The notes: a model not told the origin generated them from the sequence alone. A DNA stretch of 64,000 nt from Thalassospira profundimaris (GCF_003326755.1 NZ_JPWH01000020.1:1-64000); one strand, 5' to 3'. Positions 43,605 to 53,065 are shown, numbered from the stretch's first letter. Made by a program: numbers and translations.

Positions 43605-45095
43605 TCAGAAGACCGCTTCTTCATTCCAGGTGCGGCCGTCACGTTCGATCAGGGCAATGGCAGCCGACGGCCCCCAGGTGCCCGACGTATAGCCCTTGGG
43701 CGCGATATGGTTGTTTTCCCAGGCTTCCTGAATCGCATCCACCCACTGCCAGGCAATGTCCTGTTCGTCACGGCGGACAAACAGGGTATTGTTGCCATCA
43801 ATCGCATCCAGCAGCAAACGTTCATAGGCATCCGGGCTGCGGGCACCAAAGGCCTCGGCAAAGGACAGGTTCAGCGCGGTCGGACGCAGGCGGACAAGGC
43901 CCGGCCCCGGATTTTTGTTGTTCAAAACCAGATGAATGCCATCATCAGGCTGCAAACGCAGCACCAGACGATTGGCCTGGTAATTGGTCATGGATTTTGC
44001 CAGCGGGAACATCTGGTGCGGCACATCACGGAACTGGATGACAATTTCCGAATGGCGCTTGGGCAGACGTTTGCCGGTGCGCAGATAAAACGGCACCCCG
44101 GCCCAGCGCCAGTTGTTGATCTCGCAACGCAGAGCAACAAAGGTTTCCGTGGTGCTGTCCACATTGGCCCCTTCTTCCTCAAGGTAGCCTGGCACTTCCT
44201 TGCCACCGACAGCCCCGGCACGATACTGGCCGCGCACGGTGTTCTGGTCGATATTGGTGTCATTAATCGGCTTAAGCGCCTTGAGAACCTTGACCTTTTC
44301 GTCACGCACCGCATCCTGGTCCAGCACATAGGGCGGTTCCATCGCCACCAGACACAAAAGCTGCAACATATGGTTCTGCACCATGTCGCGCATCGCACCG
44401 GCATCGTCATAATAGGACCAGCGCCCTTCCACACCGACTTCCTCGCCCACCGTGATCTGGACGTGGTCGATATGCGCGCTGCTCCAGAGCGGTTCAAACA
44501 TCGCATTGGCAAAGCGCAGGATCAAAAGGTTCTGCACCGTTTCCTTGCCAAGATAATGGTCAATACGGAAAATCTGGTCTTCCGCGAACACTTCACCGAT
44601 CTGGCCGTTAATTTCGCGGCAGCTTTCAAGGTCGTGTCCCAGCGGTTTTTCCAGCACGACACGCGAATTGGGCGTCACAAGCCCGGCCTTTTGTAAATTA
44701 AAGGCCATATCGGCAAACAGGCTGGGGCTGGTGGAAAAATAATAAACCCGGTCGCGATCCGGGGCGTCGCTCAGGCGGTCATACAGGTTTTTAAACCCTT
44801 CCGCATCGCCGGCCGAAACCTGCAAATAGGCAACACGGCTGGCAAATTTATCCCAGGTTTTCTGGTCAAACTCGCCCTCGGGAATGTATTTTTTGCCTGC
44901 CTCAAGCAATTTTGCGCGAAAATCATCGTCGCTATGCGGGCTGCGTGATGCACCAAAAATGCGGGTTTCATCGTCAAAGCGCCCCGTCCGCTCCATTTCA
45001 TACAAAGCGGGAAATAATTTGCGTAGCGCCAAATCTCCGGTCCCACCGAAAATCACAATATCGGCTATGCGATGTTTAAGCCTTTGTTTCTTCAT
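43605..45095 (-). CDS. zwf: Glucose-6-phosphate 1-dehydrogenase
   Basis: The 496-residue enzyme has the dinucleotide motif GGTGDLA (17-23) and the substrate-site motif RIDHYLGKE (177-185). It oxidises glucose-6-phosphate and starts the Entner-Doudoroff operon. The 140-base gap upstream, after the ABC ATPase gene, contains two hairpins; zwf may have its own promoter, but I could not identify one. Confidence 0.97.
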   Translation of the reverse strand: MKKQRLKHRIADIVIFGGTGDLALRKLFPALYEMERTGRFDDETRIFGASRSPHSDDDFRAKLLEAGKKYIPEGEFDQKTWDKFASRVAYLQVSAGDAEGFKNLYDRLSDAPDRDRVYYFSTSPSLFADMAFNLQKAGLVTPNSRVVLEKPLGHDLESCREINGQIGEVFAEDQIFRIDHYLGKETVQNLLILRFANAMFEPLWSSAHIDHVQITVGEEVGVEGRWSYYDDAGAMRDMVQNHMLQLLCLVAMEPPYVLDQDAVRDEKVKVLKALKPINDTNIDQNTVRGQYRAGAVGGKEVPGYLEEEGANVDSTTETFVALRCEINNWRWAGVPFYLRTGKRLPKRHSEIVIQFRDVPHQMFPLAKSMTNYQANRLVLRLQPDDGIHLVLNNKNPGPGLVRLRPTALNLSFAEAFGARSPDAYERLLLDAIDGNNTLFVRRDEQDIAWQWVDAIQEAWENNHIAPKGYTSGTWGPSAAIALIERDGRTWNEEAVF

Positions 45096-45159
45096 GTTGA
45101 CTTGCGCCTTCCAAGCGAACTGCTCTCACTCGTTATCCTCCCCGCTGCCAAGGTGGGAC

Positions 45160-45235
45160 CCGGAACCGTTTTTTGCGGTTCCGGCCGGCATGCGGTTGCA
45201 CGAAAGTTTCCGTGCCCAGGGCATGTCAGGCCCTG
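45160..45235 (-). other. Hairpins between the ABC ATPase gene and zwf
   Basis: CCGGAACCG (45160-45168) pairs perfectly with CGGTTCCGG (45176-45184). CAGGGC (45217-45222) pairs with GCCCTG (45230-45235), directly after the ATPase stop. No U tracts are present, so read-through into zwf is possible. Confidence 0.5.
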
Positions 45236-46366
45236 TTAATTCAGTGTCATCTGCGCTTTTAACGGTGCATTATCCACCGCCAGCCGCCGTTTGGCCATAT
45301 CCGCCCCGTCAAACACGTAACAATCCTGTTCTGCTGCCGCGACACCAACGGTTTCGCCGTTCTTGATCGCGGTATCCCCCGCAACCCTGACAACAAAAAG
45401 ATCGTCCGATCCGGTGCGAACATAAACCAGGCCTGCTTCGCCCAGATGTTCGACCACTTCGACCGTTCCGGTAAACAGCGCCGTGTCCTGATCGGCAATG
45501 CTGCAATGTTCCGGTCTAATGCCCACTGTTACACGATCTGCCGGGGCAAGACCACTGCCATCAACGGGTAACGACACTTCTTTACCGGATTCCAGTTTAA
45601 CCGTAACAGAATGTTGCGAAATCTGCGCAACATTAGCCGAAATAAAGTTCATTTTAGGCGAACCGATGAAACCGGCGACAAACAGATTTGCCGGGTAATG
45701 ATACAACTCCAGCGGGGTGCCCACCTGTTCCACCCGGCCATCGCGCAACACCACAATTTTATCGGCCATTGTCATGGCCTCCACCTGATCATGCGTCACA
45801 TAGATCATGGTGGTGTTCAATTTTTCATGAAGTTTGGCAAGCTCGATCCTCATCTGCACACGCAGGGCGGCATCCAGGTTTGACAGGGGTTCATCAAACA
45901 GAAACACGCGCGGCTTGCGCACAATCGCCCGGCCAATTGCCACGCGCTGGCGCTGCCCGCCCGAAAGCTCCTTGGGCTTGCGGTCCAGAAGGTTTTCCAG
46001 TTGCAGGGTTTTGGCCGCCGCCATCACCCGTGCCTTTTGTTCATCCTTGCTGTGTTTTGCCAAATCCAGGCCAAAGGCCATGTTTTCAAACACACTCATA
46101 TGCGGATACAGCGCATAGGACTGAAACACCATCGCCACACCGCGTTCCTTGGGCGCGATGTCATTAACCACATCTCCGCCAATCGACAGCTCGCCATCGG
46201 TAATGTCTTCCAGCCCGGCAATCAGCCGCAAAAGCGTTGACTTGCCACAGCCCGACGGGCCGACAAACACGCAAAATTCGCCATCCCGAATATCAAGATC
46301 AACCCCGTGAATGGTTTCCACCGGCCCAAACCGTTTACGGACCTGCTTTAGAACCACATTTGCCAT
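45236..46366 (-). CDS. Sugar ABC transporter ATP-binding protein (MalK/UgpC type)
   Basis: The 376-residue ATPase has Walker [10 protein letters not shown], the ABC signature LSGGQRQR, Walker B VFLFDEPLSNLD and a C-terminal TOBE regulatory domain (IRPEHCSI). Start at 46366 has GGAGG seven bases upstream. It is the last gene of the binding protein-permease-permease-glucosidase-ATPase operon, the same order as aglEFGAK of Sinorhizobium (recalled, not searched). Confidence 0.92.
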   Translation of the reverse strand: MANVVLKQVRKRFGPVETIHGVDLDIRDGEFCVFVGPSGCGKSTLLRLIAGLEDITDGELSIGGDVVNDIAPKERGVAMVFQSYALYPHMSVFENMAFGLDLAKHSKDEQKARVMAAAKTLQLENLLDRKPKELSGGQRQRVAIGRAIVRKPRVFLFDEPLSNLDAALRVQMRIELAKLHEKLNTTMIYVTHDQVEAMTMADKIVVLRDGRVEQVGTPLELYHYPANLFVAGFIGSPKMNFISANVAQISQHSVTVKLESGKEVSLPVDGSGLAPADRVTVGIRPEHCSIADQDTALFTGTVEVVEHLGEAGLVYVRTGSDDLFVVRVAGDTAIKNGETVGVAAAEQDCYVFDGADMAKRRLAVDNAPLKAQMTLN

Positions 46367-46399
46367 TGGTCTTCCTCCCACCTTTTGTTGTCAGGACCG

Positions 46400-48031
46400 T
46401 CAGATCGTTCCGAAATAAAAACCCCAGCCCGGCAAAGACAGGCTGTCACCCGAGACTGAACCGGTATTCAGCGGGCAATTTCCCTGTGATTTCCCCGGCA
46501 GCGTGATTGTCACCGGATCGGGCGTAACATTGAAAACACAGATTGTGCGGACAATGCCGGCCAGGCGGGTAAAGGCGATCACCGCATCATCGATATGCTC
46601 CAGCATTTCGATATCACCCTGGATGATTTCCGGGTGGGTTTTGCGCCATGCCAGCAGGTTTTTGTAGAAATTGCGCAGGGAATCAGGGTCTTCAACCTGG
46701 CTTGCCACCGACAGCGCACTATGTTCCTGCGGGACCGGCAACCAGGGCTGATCAGACGTGGTAAAACCACCATGCGCCACATTGGCATTGTGCCACGGCA
46801 TCGGGGTGCGGCAGCCATCGCGCCCCTTGAATTCCGGCCACATTTCAATCCCGTAGGGGTCCTGCAGCAATTCATAGGGCACAATGGCCTCTTCCAGGCC
46901 CAGTTCCTCGCCCTGATAAATGCACGGCGTGCCACGCAAGGTGGTATAAAGGGCCGGGATCATGCGCAGGCGGGCATCATTGTCGCCGCCCTTATCCTTG
47001 CCCCAGCGCGAGGCAACCCGCACAAAATCGTGGTTGCTGACCGCCCAGCACGGCCAGCCATCGCCCAGTTCGCGAAACACATCCACCAGCATACCGCGTA
47101 CAAGGCCAGCTTCCAGCGGACTTTCCAGAAGGTTGATGGTATAGGCCATATGCAGCTTGTCGCCACCGGCGGTATATTCCGCCATTGTCGCCAGCGAATT
47201 ATCCGACCCGATTTCACCCACCGTCGTGCTGCCGGGATATTTATCCAGCACCGCACGCAGCTTTTTCAAAAACGCCAGGTTTTCCGGCCGGGTTTTATCA
47301 TAAACGTGCATCTGGCGGGTATAGGGGTTTTCCTTGGGCGCGCCTTCGGGGCGGTGCGTGCCGGGCACCCAGGGCGGATTATCGCGCAGTTGTTTATCAT
47401 GGACATAAAAATTGGCGGTATCCAGCCGGAAGCCATCCACCCCGCGCCGCAACCAGAATTCCACATCCTCAAGCAATTGCTGCTGAACATCGGGGTTGTG
47501 GAAGTTCAAATCCGGCTGGCTGACCAGAAAGTTGTGCATGTAATATTGCTGGCGGGTGGTATCGAATTTCCAGGCAGACCCGCCAAAAATCGACAGCCAG
47601 TTATTGGGCGGGGTGCCATCGGGCTTGGGATCGGCCCAGACATACCAGTCCGCTTTCGGATTATCGCGCGAGGAGCGGCTTTCGCGAAACCACGGATGCG
47701 CATCCGAACTGTGCGACAGCACCTGGTCAATTGTCACCCGCAGGCCCAGCGCATGGGCCTTTTCCAGCAGATGATCAAAATCATCGAGCGTGCCAAACAT
47801 CGGGTCAACATCGCGGTAATTGGCAACGTCGTAGCCAAAATCCTTCATCGGCGAGGTAAAAAACGGCGAAAGCCAGATCCCGTCCACGCCAAGGTCGGCG
47901 ATATAGTCCAGTTTCTGGGTAATCCCGGGTAAATCGCCAATGCCATCGCCATTGGAATCAAAAAAGCTGCGCGGATAAACCTGGTAAAGAACACCACCAC
48001 GCCACCAGTCGAGATCGCCACCTAATGCCAT
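46400..48031 (-). CDS. Alpha-glucosidase, GH13 family
   Basis: The 543-residue enzyme shows the GH13 regions: nucleophile D204 in DGFRLDTANF, acid/base E273 in VGEIGS and D335 in VSNHDFVR. QVYPRSFFDSNGDGIGDLPG near the N-terminus is typical of oligo-1,6-glucosidase/alpha-glucosidase members. It lacks a signal peptide, so it should hydrolyse imported disaccharides in the cytoplasm and feed glucose to Glk. It lies between permease and ATPase genes. Substrate (maltose, sucrose, trehalose) is not decided by sequence. Confidence 0.92.
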   Translation of the reverse strand: MALGGDLDWWRGGVLYQVYPRSFFDSNGDGIGDLPGITQKLDYIADLGVDGIWLSPFFTSPMKDFGYDVANYRDVDPMFGTLDDFDHLLEKAHALGLRVTIDQVLSHSSDAHPWFRESRSSRDNPKADWYVWADPKPDGTPPNNWLSIFGGSAWKFDTTRQQYYMHNFLVSQPDLNFHNPDVQQQLLEDVEFWLRRGVDGFRLDTANFYVHDKQLRDNPPWVPGTHRPEGAPKENPYTRQMHVYDKTRPENLAFLKKLRAVLDKYPGSTTVGEIGSDNSLATMAEYTAGGDKLHMAYTINLLESPLEAGLVRGMLVDVFRELGDGWPCWAVSNHDFVRVASRWGKDKGGDNDARLRMIPALYTTLRGTPCIYQGEELGLEEAIVPYELLQDPYGIEMWPEFKGRDGCRTPMPWHNANVAHGGFTTSDQPWLPVPQEHSALSVASQVEDPDSLRNFYKNLLAWRKTHPEIIQGDIEMLEHIDDAVIAFTRLAGIVRTICVFNVTPDPVTITLPGKSQGNCPLNTGSVSGDSLSLPGWGFYFGTI

Positions 48032-48152
48032 CTTGGAACATCCTGAAATTTGTTTGTCGTCGTTTGCCGGTCGAAAAACACCGGACCCTGTCCTGTTTTC
48101 CGACCGGATATGATCATCACGGGTAAAAAGGCATCTTTTTGACGCCCGCGGC

Positions 48153-48992
48153 CTAGCCCTTCACGGCCCCCGCCGTCAGCCCCGAAACGATGCGGCGCTG
48201 GAAAATCAGCACCAGCACAATCAGCGGCAAAGTCACAATCACCGATGCCGCCATGATATTGCCCCAGGGCATTTCATGCTGGCTGGCCCCGGAAATAAGG
48301 GCAATGGCAACCGGCACGGTGCGTTTGTCGTCGGTCAGAGTAAAGGTCAGGGCAAACAGAAATTCATTCCACGCCGCAATAAAAGCCAAAAGCCCCGTTG
48401 TCACCATTGCCGGCCACATCACGGGCAAAAACACCCGGCGAATAATGATCCAGGGCGATGCCCCGTCCATCACGGCGGCTTCTTCCAGCTCGCGGGGCAA
48501 TTCGCGCATAAAGGCGGTTAACACCCACACGGTAAATGGCAGGGTTAACATCATGTAAGAAATCGCCAAGCCAAACATGTTGTTATAAAGCCCGACACCC
48601 CGGATCAGTTCGAACATCCCCGACAGCACCGCCACCTGCGGAAACATCGAAACCGACAGAATGGTCAGTAACAGCAGGCCACGCCCGGCAAATTTCACCC
48701 GTGCCAGCGCATAGGATGCCGTGACCCCCAACAGCAGTGACAGGGCAACCACCATGAAGCTGACAAAGACCGAGTTGAAAATATTATGGCCAAAGGCCTG
48801 CCCCTTAAACACCGAGATATAATTTGCAAGCGTCACACTTTCGGGCAGGTAATTGACCTGAAACAGGCCGGAACCACTCTCAAACGAGGTCAGAATGGCA
48901 TAGTAAAACGGGAAAACGGCAAACAGAACAATCACCGTCACCAACAGCCAGAACCCGGCCTTAGGCAATATTTTGCGCAATTTCGTGTTCAT
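48153..48992 (-). CDS. Sugar ABC transporter permease (MalG/ThuG type)
   Basis: The 279-residue membrane protein has six helices and the coupling loop EEAAVMDGASPWIIIRRVFL. The start at 48992 (MNTKLRK) has GGAGG eight bases upstream and comes one base after the upstream permease stop. With the partner permease it forms the alpha-glucoside channel. Confidence 0.93.
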   Translation of the reverse strand: MNTKLRKILPKAGFWLLVTVIVLFAVFPFYYAILTSFESGSGLFQVNYLPESVTLANYISVFKGQAFGHNIFNSVFVSFMVVALSLLLGVTASYALARVKFAGRGLLLLTILSVSMFPQVAVLSGMFELIRGVGLYNNMFGLAISYMMLTLPFTVWVLTAFMRELPRELEEAAVMDGASPWIIIRRVFLPVMWPAMVTTGLLAFIAAWNEFLFALTFTLTDDKRTVPVAIALISGASQHEMPWGNIMAASVIVTLPLIVLVLIFQRRIVSGLTAGAVKG

Positions 48993-48993
48993 G

Positions 48994-49917
48994 TTAATGC
49001 CCTCCCTCGTCCAGGCGGACACGCCCGATCATGATATAGGCCATGATGCAAAAGGCGATTACGATAAACAAAAGGGTTGATGCCGCCGATCCATACCCGA
49101 CTTCCTGAAAATCCACCAATTGCTGTCGGGCATAGACCGACATGGTGGTGGTTTGCGGGTTGTTGGGGGTTAATACGTAAATCACGTCAAACACACGCAG
49201 GGCATCAAGGGCACGGAAAATAACCGCCACCATCACGGCCGGTTTGATCAGGGGCAACGTTACCTTGAAAAACACCCGCACCGGGTGAATGCCATCCACC
49301 TTGGCGGCCTCGTAACAATCGCCGGGCAGCATTTGCAATGCAGCCAAAATCAGCAGAGCCATAAACGGCGTGGTTTTCCAGACATCCACCAGGATCACCG
49401 CACTCATGGCCCATTCGGGGCTGGATGTCCAGGCAATGGGCGTAGAGAGAATGCCCAGCTTCATCAGCATGTCGTTGATAATGCCAAACTGGTCATTGAG
49501 CATCCAGTTCCACATCCGCGCCGACACAATGGTGGGAATGGCCCAGGGAATAAGCACGGCAGCCCGCACCAGCGCACGGCCCCGGAAGTTCTGGTTTAAA
49601 ACCAGGGCCACAATCATGCCCAGTGCCGTTTCCAGCGACACCGAAATCACACTGAAAAACAGCGTGTTCCACACGGCCTGCCACCAGGCGGGGTCGGTCA
49701 GAAGGCCATACGTTTCCCCGTCATAAACGGCATAGAAATTTTCAATGCCGATAAAATGATAGGTGGAAAGGTCCGACAGGCTGGCATCGGTAAAACCGAA
49801 ATAAAACGTGCGAAGCAGCGGCCAACCCGCCACCGCCGCCAGAATAGCCAGCATCGGGGCGAGAAAAATCCACGCGGAACGCCGTCTGGCTCGCGTCAAA
49901 GACGAAGCTTGCGCCAT
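48994..49917 (-). CDS. Sugar ABC transporter permease (MalF/ThuF type)
   Basis: The 307-residue permease has six or more helices with the coupling loop YEAAKVDGIHPVRVFFKVTL. PLIKPAVM follows it. The basic N-terminus (TRARRRSAW) is cytoplasmic. It lies 168 bases downstream of the binding-protein gene, across a stable hairpin. Confidence 0.93.
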   Translation of the reverse strand: MAQASSLTRARRRSAWIFLAPMLAILAAVAGWPLLRTFYFGFTDASLSDLSTYHFIGIENFYAVYDGETYGLLTDPAWWQAVWNTLFFSVISVSLETALGMIVALVLNQNFRGRALVRAAVLIPWAIPTIVSARMWNWMLNDQFGIINDMLMKLGILSTPIAWTSSPEWAMSAVILVDVWKTTPFMALLILAALQMLPGDCYEAAKVDGIHPVRVFFKVTLPLIKPAVMVAVIFRALDALRVFDVIYVLTPNNPQTTTMSVYARQQLVDFQEVGYGSAASTLLFIVIAFCIMAYIMIGRVRLDEGGH

Positions 49918-49936
49918 GACAAATGCTCTTGGTTAA

Positions 49937-49966
49937 AAAGGCGCCCTGCCCGGCAGGGCTGCCTTT
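49937..49966 (-). other. Stable hairpin between the binding-protein and permease genes
   Basis: GCCCTGCC (49943-49950) pairs with GGCAGGGC (49952-49959) around one base, and AAAGGC (49937-49942) pairs with GCCTTT (49961-49966) across a one-base bulge. It occupies the gap 49918-50085. It would raise the amount of binding-protein mRNA over permease mRNA. Confidence 0.65.
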
Positions 49967-50085
49967 GGTGTGCCATCACCACAGGAATGGCCCGTGATCA
50001 TTTCAAAGGACGGAAGAATGAATGCCTGGATGGCATGTTGCGCGCTTTTGCAATCTGCCGCGCAACATGACCATCCAAAATGCTG

Positions 50086-51360
50086 TTACCAGCCCGAACG
50101 CTTGGTCCGTTTAAGCTGGCGTTCCAGCCCGGAAAGCGCCTGATCAGCCGTTTGCACGCCCGAAAGGGTGGTATGCACCGCGTCCCAGAAATCGCTGGAA
50201 ACCTTGTTATATTTGGTCCCTGTTGCCGTTGACGGGCGCGGCACCGCATGGGTGAAGGTTTCATAGAGATCGCCAAAGAACGGGTTGGCTGCCAAAACAT
50301 CCTTATCTTTGTAAAGGGCGGCAATCGTCGGGTTATAGGCCCCTTCAATCGCCCGGCGTTTCTGTTCGTCATACGAGGTCAGATATTTGACCAGATCGGC
50401 GGCCAGTTCCGGGTTTTTGGAATATTTTGATACCGACAATTGCCAACCGCCCAGGGTGGCTGCGGACTGACCGTCTTCACCGCCCTTGGGCAGCGGGGCG
50501 ACACCGACTTTCCCCTTCACCGGGCTGTCGGCGGAATTTGCCAGCGCCCAGGCATAGGGCCAGTTGCGCATGAAAACCGAATTGCCCGACTGGAAAACGC
50601 CCCGGGCCCCTTCCTCGTCATAGCCCAGCACCCCATCCGGCGCGATGGTGCCAATCCAGCCTGCCGCAGTTGTCAGGGCCTCTTTGGCCTTGTCATTATT
50701 AATGGAAATATCGCCGTTCGGCTCAACAATCGTACCACCACCATAGGAGGCGACCCATTCCAGCGCGTTACAGGTCAGCCCTTCATAGGCGCGGCCCTGG
50801 AACACATAGCCCCACATCTTGTCGTTGCCGTCCTTGCGTTCGCCTTCTTCAATCTTTTGCGCAGTCTGGGTTAATTGCGCCCAGGTTTCAGGAACTTTCT
50901 CGCCATATTTTTCCAGCAAATCCTTGCGGTAATACAAAACACCGGCATCGGTAAACCAGGGCATCGCCACCAGGCGGCCATCTACCGTGTTGTTGGCGAT
51001 AATCGGCTGGAAATGTTCCTTGGCTTCATCGCCCATATATTTGTTCAAATCGACGAAATGATTGCCCAAAATACCCGGCCAAATCACGTCGATCTGGTAA
51101 ATATCCACATCCGATGACCCGGCGGCCAGCATTTGCTGATAAACAGCCAGCCGTTCGGTCGAGGAATTGGGCGTTGAAATCACATCAACTTCGTTGCCGG
51201 TTTTTTTGGCCCAGGCATCAACACCTTCCTTGCACAGGGCCAGTTCCTGGCCAACCGCACCGCACGAAATGGCCAGCTTGGCCGCCTGTGCCGGAACCGC
51301 CATGACAAAAACCGCACCAGCCACACTGGCGCCTGCAAGCAACTTCTGGATCAGGGTCAT
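50086..51360 (-). CDS. Alpha-glucoside-binding periplasmic protein (ThuE/AglE-like)
   Basis: The 424-residue cluster B/D binding protein has a signal peptide cut after AQA (about residue 26). Mature sequence shows GAVGQELALCKEGVDAWAKK, TPNSSTERLAVYQQML, DVDIYQIDVIWPGILGNHFV and MPWFTDAGVLYYRKDLLEKY, which resemble trehalose/maltose-binding ThuE proteins. It leads the operon and is divergent from an AraC regulator. Specificity is inferred from the linked GH13 enzyme. Confidence 0.9.
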   Translation of the reverse strand: MTLIQKLLAGASVAGAVFVMAVPAQAAKLAISCGAVGQELALCKEGVDAWAKKTGNEVDVISTPNSSTERLAVYQQMLAAGSSDVDIYQIDVIWPGILGNHFVDLNKYMGDEAKEHFQPIIANNTVDGRLVAMPWFTDAGVLYYRKDLLEKYGEKVPETWAQLTQTAQKIEEGERKDGNDKMWGYVFQGRAYEGLTCNALEWVASYGGGTIVEPNGDISINNDKAKEALTTAAGWIGTIAPDGVLGYDEEGARGVFQSGNSVFMRNWPYAWALANSADSPVKGKVGVAPLPKGGEDGQSAATLGGWQLSVSKYSKNPELAADLVKYLTSYDEQKRRAIEGAYNPTIAALYKDKDVLAANPFFGDLYETFTHAVPRPSTATGTKYNKVSSDFWDAVHTTLSGVQTADQALSGLERQLKRTKRSGW

Positions 51361-51550
51361 TCAATCCTCCCTATTGATGGTTTTCGGTTTTCCCGGGCAG
51401 ATTGCCTGTTATTGGCTTTGCCCTTATTGATCCGGATATTTTTGCGCAAACCGGTTCGGGGTGTTTCCGCCAGGCGGGGAATGTCTTTGTGTTTCCAGCA
51501 ACACCCGATGCAAAAAGGATACGCCGCTTACGGCCTTTTCAAAGTGTCAT

Positions 51551-51589
51551 ATCCTTTAAAGGATGATACTATTCTGCAAAAGATCATCC
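51551..51589. promoter_or_regulatory. Palindromic candidate operator between the AraC gene and the sugar operon
   Basis: ATCCTTTAAAGGAT (51551-51564) is a perfect 14-base palindrome. GGATGAT (51561-51567) and ATCATCC (51583-51589) form a second inverted repeat. They lie 18-56 bases before the AraC start, in the 246-base divergent gap 51361-51606. Which protein binds is not known. Confidence 0.45.
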
Positions 51590-51606
51590 AAAACCGGGAG
51601 AACCCA

Positions 51607-52599
51607 ATGCGCATCATCCAGGAACGCATCACCAACCCAGAAGGATATTCGTGGGGATATTTCCACTATGTCTGGGATGATTTTCGCTGTAACTGGCACC
51701 AGCACCCGGAATACGAACTGACCCTGACCTTAAATGCCAAAGGCAGTCGCCTGATTGGCGATCACCGGCAGTCCTTTGACGGGGTGGATTTTGCGATGGT
51801 CGGCCCGAACCTGCCCCATTTGTGGGAATGTCAGCGCCTTTCAACCGACAAACAGATCGAGGTTTATGTTCTATGGCTTTCCCAGGAATGGGTGGAAAAC
51901 CTGACCCGCGATTTTGTTGAATTTGCCGACCTGTATGCCCTGTTCGAGCAGGCAAGGCGCGGCCAGTCCTTCACGCCCGAGGCTGTGCAAAAAGTGCTGG
52001 CGATCGCACCGGAACTGGACGATGCCGCTCCGCGCAAACGCTTTATGCTGATTATCGAAATTCTTGAAATTCTGCTCAATGGCATTGACGGACCGCTGGC
52101 ATCGGCATCCTTTGGCAATGATACAGCAGGAAATAGTGATTCGCTGCGTGTCGATCGGGCCATTGCCTTTATCCATGCCCATCATGCCGAACCCTTGCGG
52201 GTTTCAACCCTTGCCAATGTCGCAGGCGTCAGCGAAAGCAGCTTTTACCGGCTGTTTAAACGCTATACCGGGCGCAGCGTGGTGGAATATCTCAACGAAT
52301 ACCGCATTTCACGCGCCTGCGTGCAGCTATCGCGCACCGACTGGCCGATCTATCGCATTGCCGAATTTAACGGCTTTAGCAATCTGTCCAATTTCAATCG
52401 CCGTTTTCGCCAGTATCGCGGCAAATCGGCGCGGGATTATCGCGACAATATTCGCATTCACGGCCAGTTCCCGGATTATCCGCCCATGCCCGATGCCCGC
52501 ATCGGTGCTGTTCCCGCCCGCCCGCTGCCCAGCGAAACCGACGGTGTTTCTTTTGGTCGCTGTGTCGGGCTAAAGGGTGTGCCCGCCGAGGTCGTTTAA
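51607..52599 (+). CDS. AraC-family transcriptional regulator
   Basis: The 330-residue protein has an N-terminal cupin-like sensing domain (WHQHPEYELTLTLNAKGSRL, VGPNLPHLW). The C-terminal double HTH includes LANVAGVSESSFYRLFKRYT and FSNLSNFNRRFRQY. The start at 51607 (MRIIQERI) has CGGGAG upstream; the frame is open to 51412. It is divergent from the alpha-glucoside operon and is the likely activator. Confidence 0.88.
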   Translation: MRIIQERITNPEGYSWGYFHYVWDDFRCNWHQHPEYELTLTLNAKGSRLIGDHRQSFDGVDFAMVGPNLPHLWECQRLSTDKQIEVYVLWLSQEWVENLTRDFVEFADLYALFEQARRGQSFTPEAVQKVLAIAPELDDAAPRKRFMLIIEILEILLNGIDGPLASASFGNDTAGNSDSLRVDRAIAFIHAHHAEPLRVSTLANVAGVSESSFYRLFKRYTGRSVVEYLNEYRISRACVQLSRTDWPIYRIAEFNGFSNLSNFNRRFRQYRGKSARDYRDNIRIHGQFPDYPPMPDARIGAVPARPLPSETDGVSFGRCVGLKGVPAEVV

Positions 52600-52764
52600 C
52601 CCGCAACCGCTTTTATCAGGGCTGCGGCTTTGAAGTGACCGACAGGGACGACCTTGATACCTGTTATATCTGGCATCCCCGGCCATCCGGGAAAGGCGAC
52701 CTTCGCACATCCTGACCACAGGTAAAAAGCCCGAGTCTTTCGTCAAATGCGTTCTTATTGAGGC

Positions 52765-52880
52765 AGAACAAACAAGAACAAAGCAAAAACGAAATTTAAA
52801 AAATTCATTATAATCAATAATTTAATAGGAAATCGGTATTTTGTTCCGATTTTGTTCTTGATGGAACAAAATTAGAACAA
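52765..52880. promoter_or_regulatory. GAACAAA repeats and 40-base palindrome upstream of a small ORF
   Basis: GAACAAA-type words occur at 52766 and 52776. At 52841-52880 TTGTTC and TTTTGTTC face GAACAAAA and GAACAA, giving an imperfect 40-base palindrome with an eight-base central stem (52850-52857 with 52864-52871). It ends 36 bases before the small ORF at 52917. The region 52600-52840 has no other gene or clear signal. Confidence 0.6.
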
Positions 52881-52916
52881 TACAGTGACTTCAGACAGAT
52901 CAAGGAGGTCACAGCC

Positions 52917-53048
52917 ATGATGAAACTGCTTCAGAATCCCCGTCGCCTTAACGATGTTTGCAGCACTGTCGCCGTTGTCGGCAGTACCGGATTTTTCCTT
53001 TTCGTTATTGCCCTGGGCATGGCCCAAACCCTTCGTGGTCTGATCTGA
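52917..53048 (+). CDS. Small hydrophobic membrane peptide, 43 residues
   Basis: A very good ribosome-binding site (AAGGAGG, eight bases before the ATG) starts a short frame: MMKLLQNPRRLNDVCSTVAV at first, then a hydrophobic segment (TGFFLFVIALGMA, residues 24-36) and QTLRGLI. The form is a basic N-terminus, one membrane helix and a short basic tail. I do not recognise a family. It sits between a GAACAAA palindrome and a long structured RNA that ends in a strong terminator. It could be a membrane-stress peptide or a type I toxin-like peptide; neither is shown. Confidence 0.65.
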   Translation: MMKLLQNPRRLNDVCSTVAVVGSTGFFLFVIALGMAQTLRGLI

Positions 53049-53065
53049 CTTGACCTTCTTCAAGT

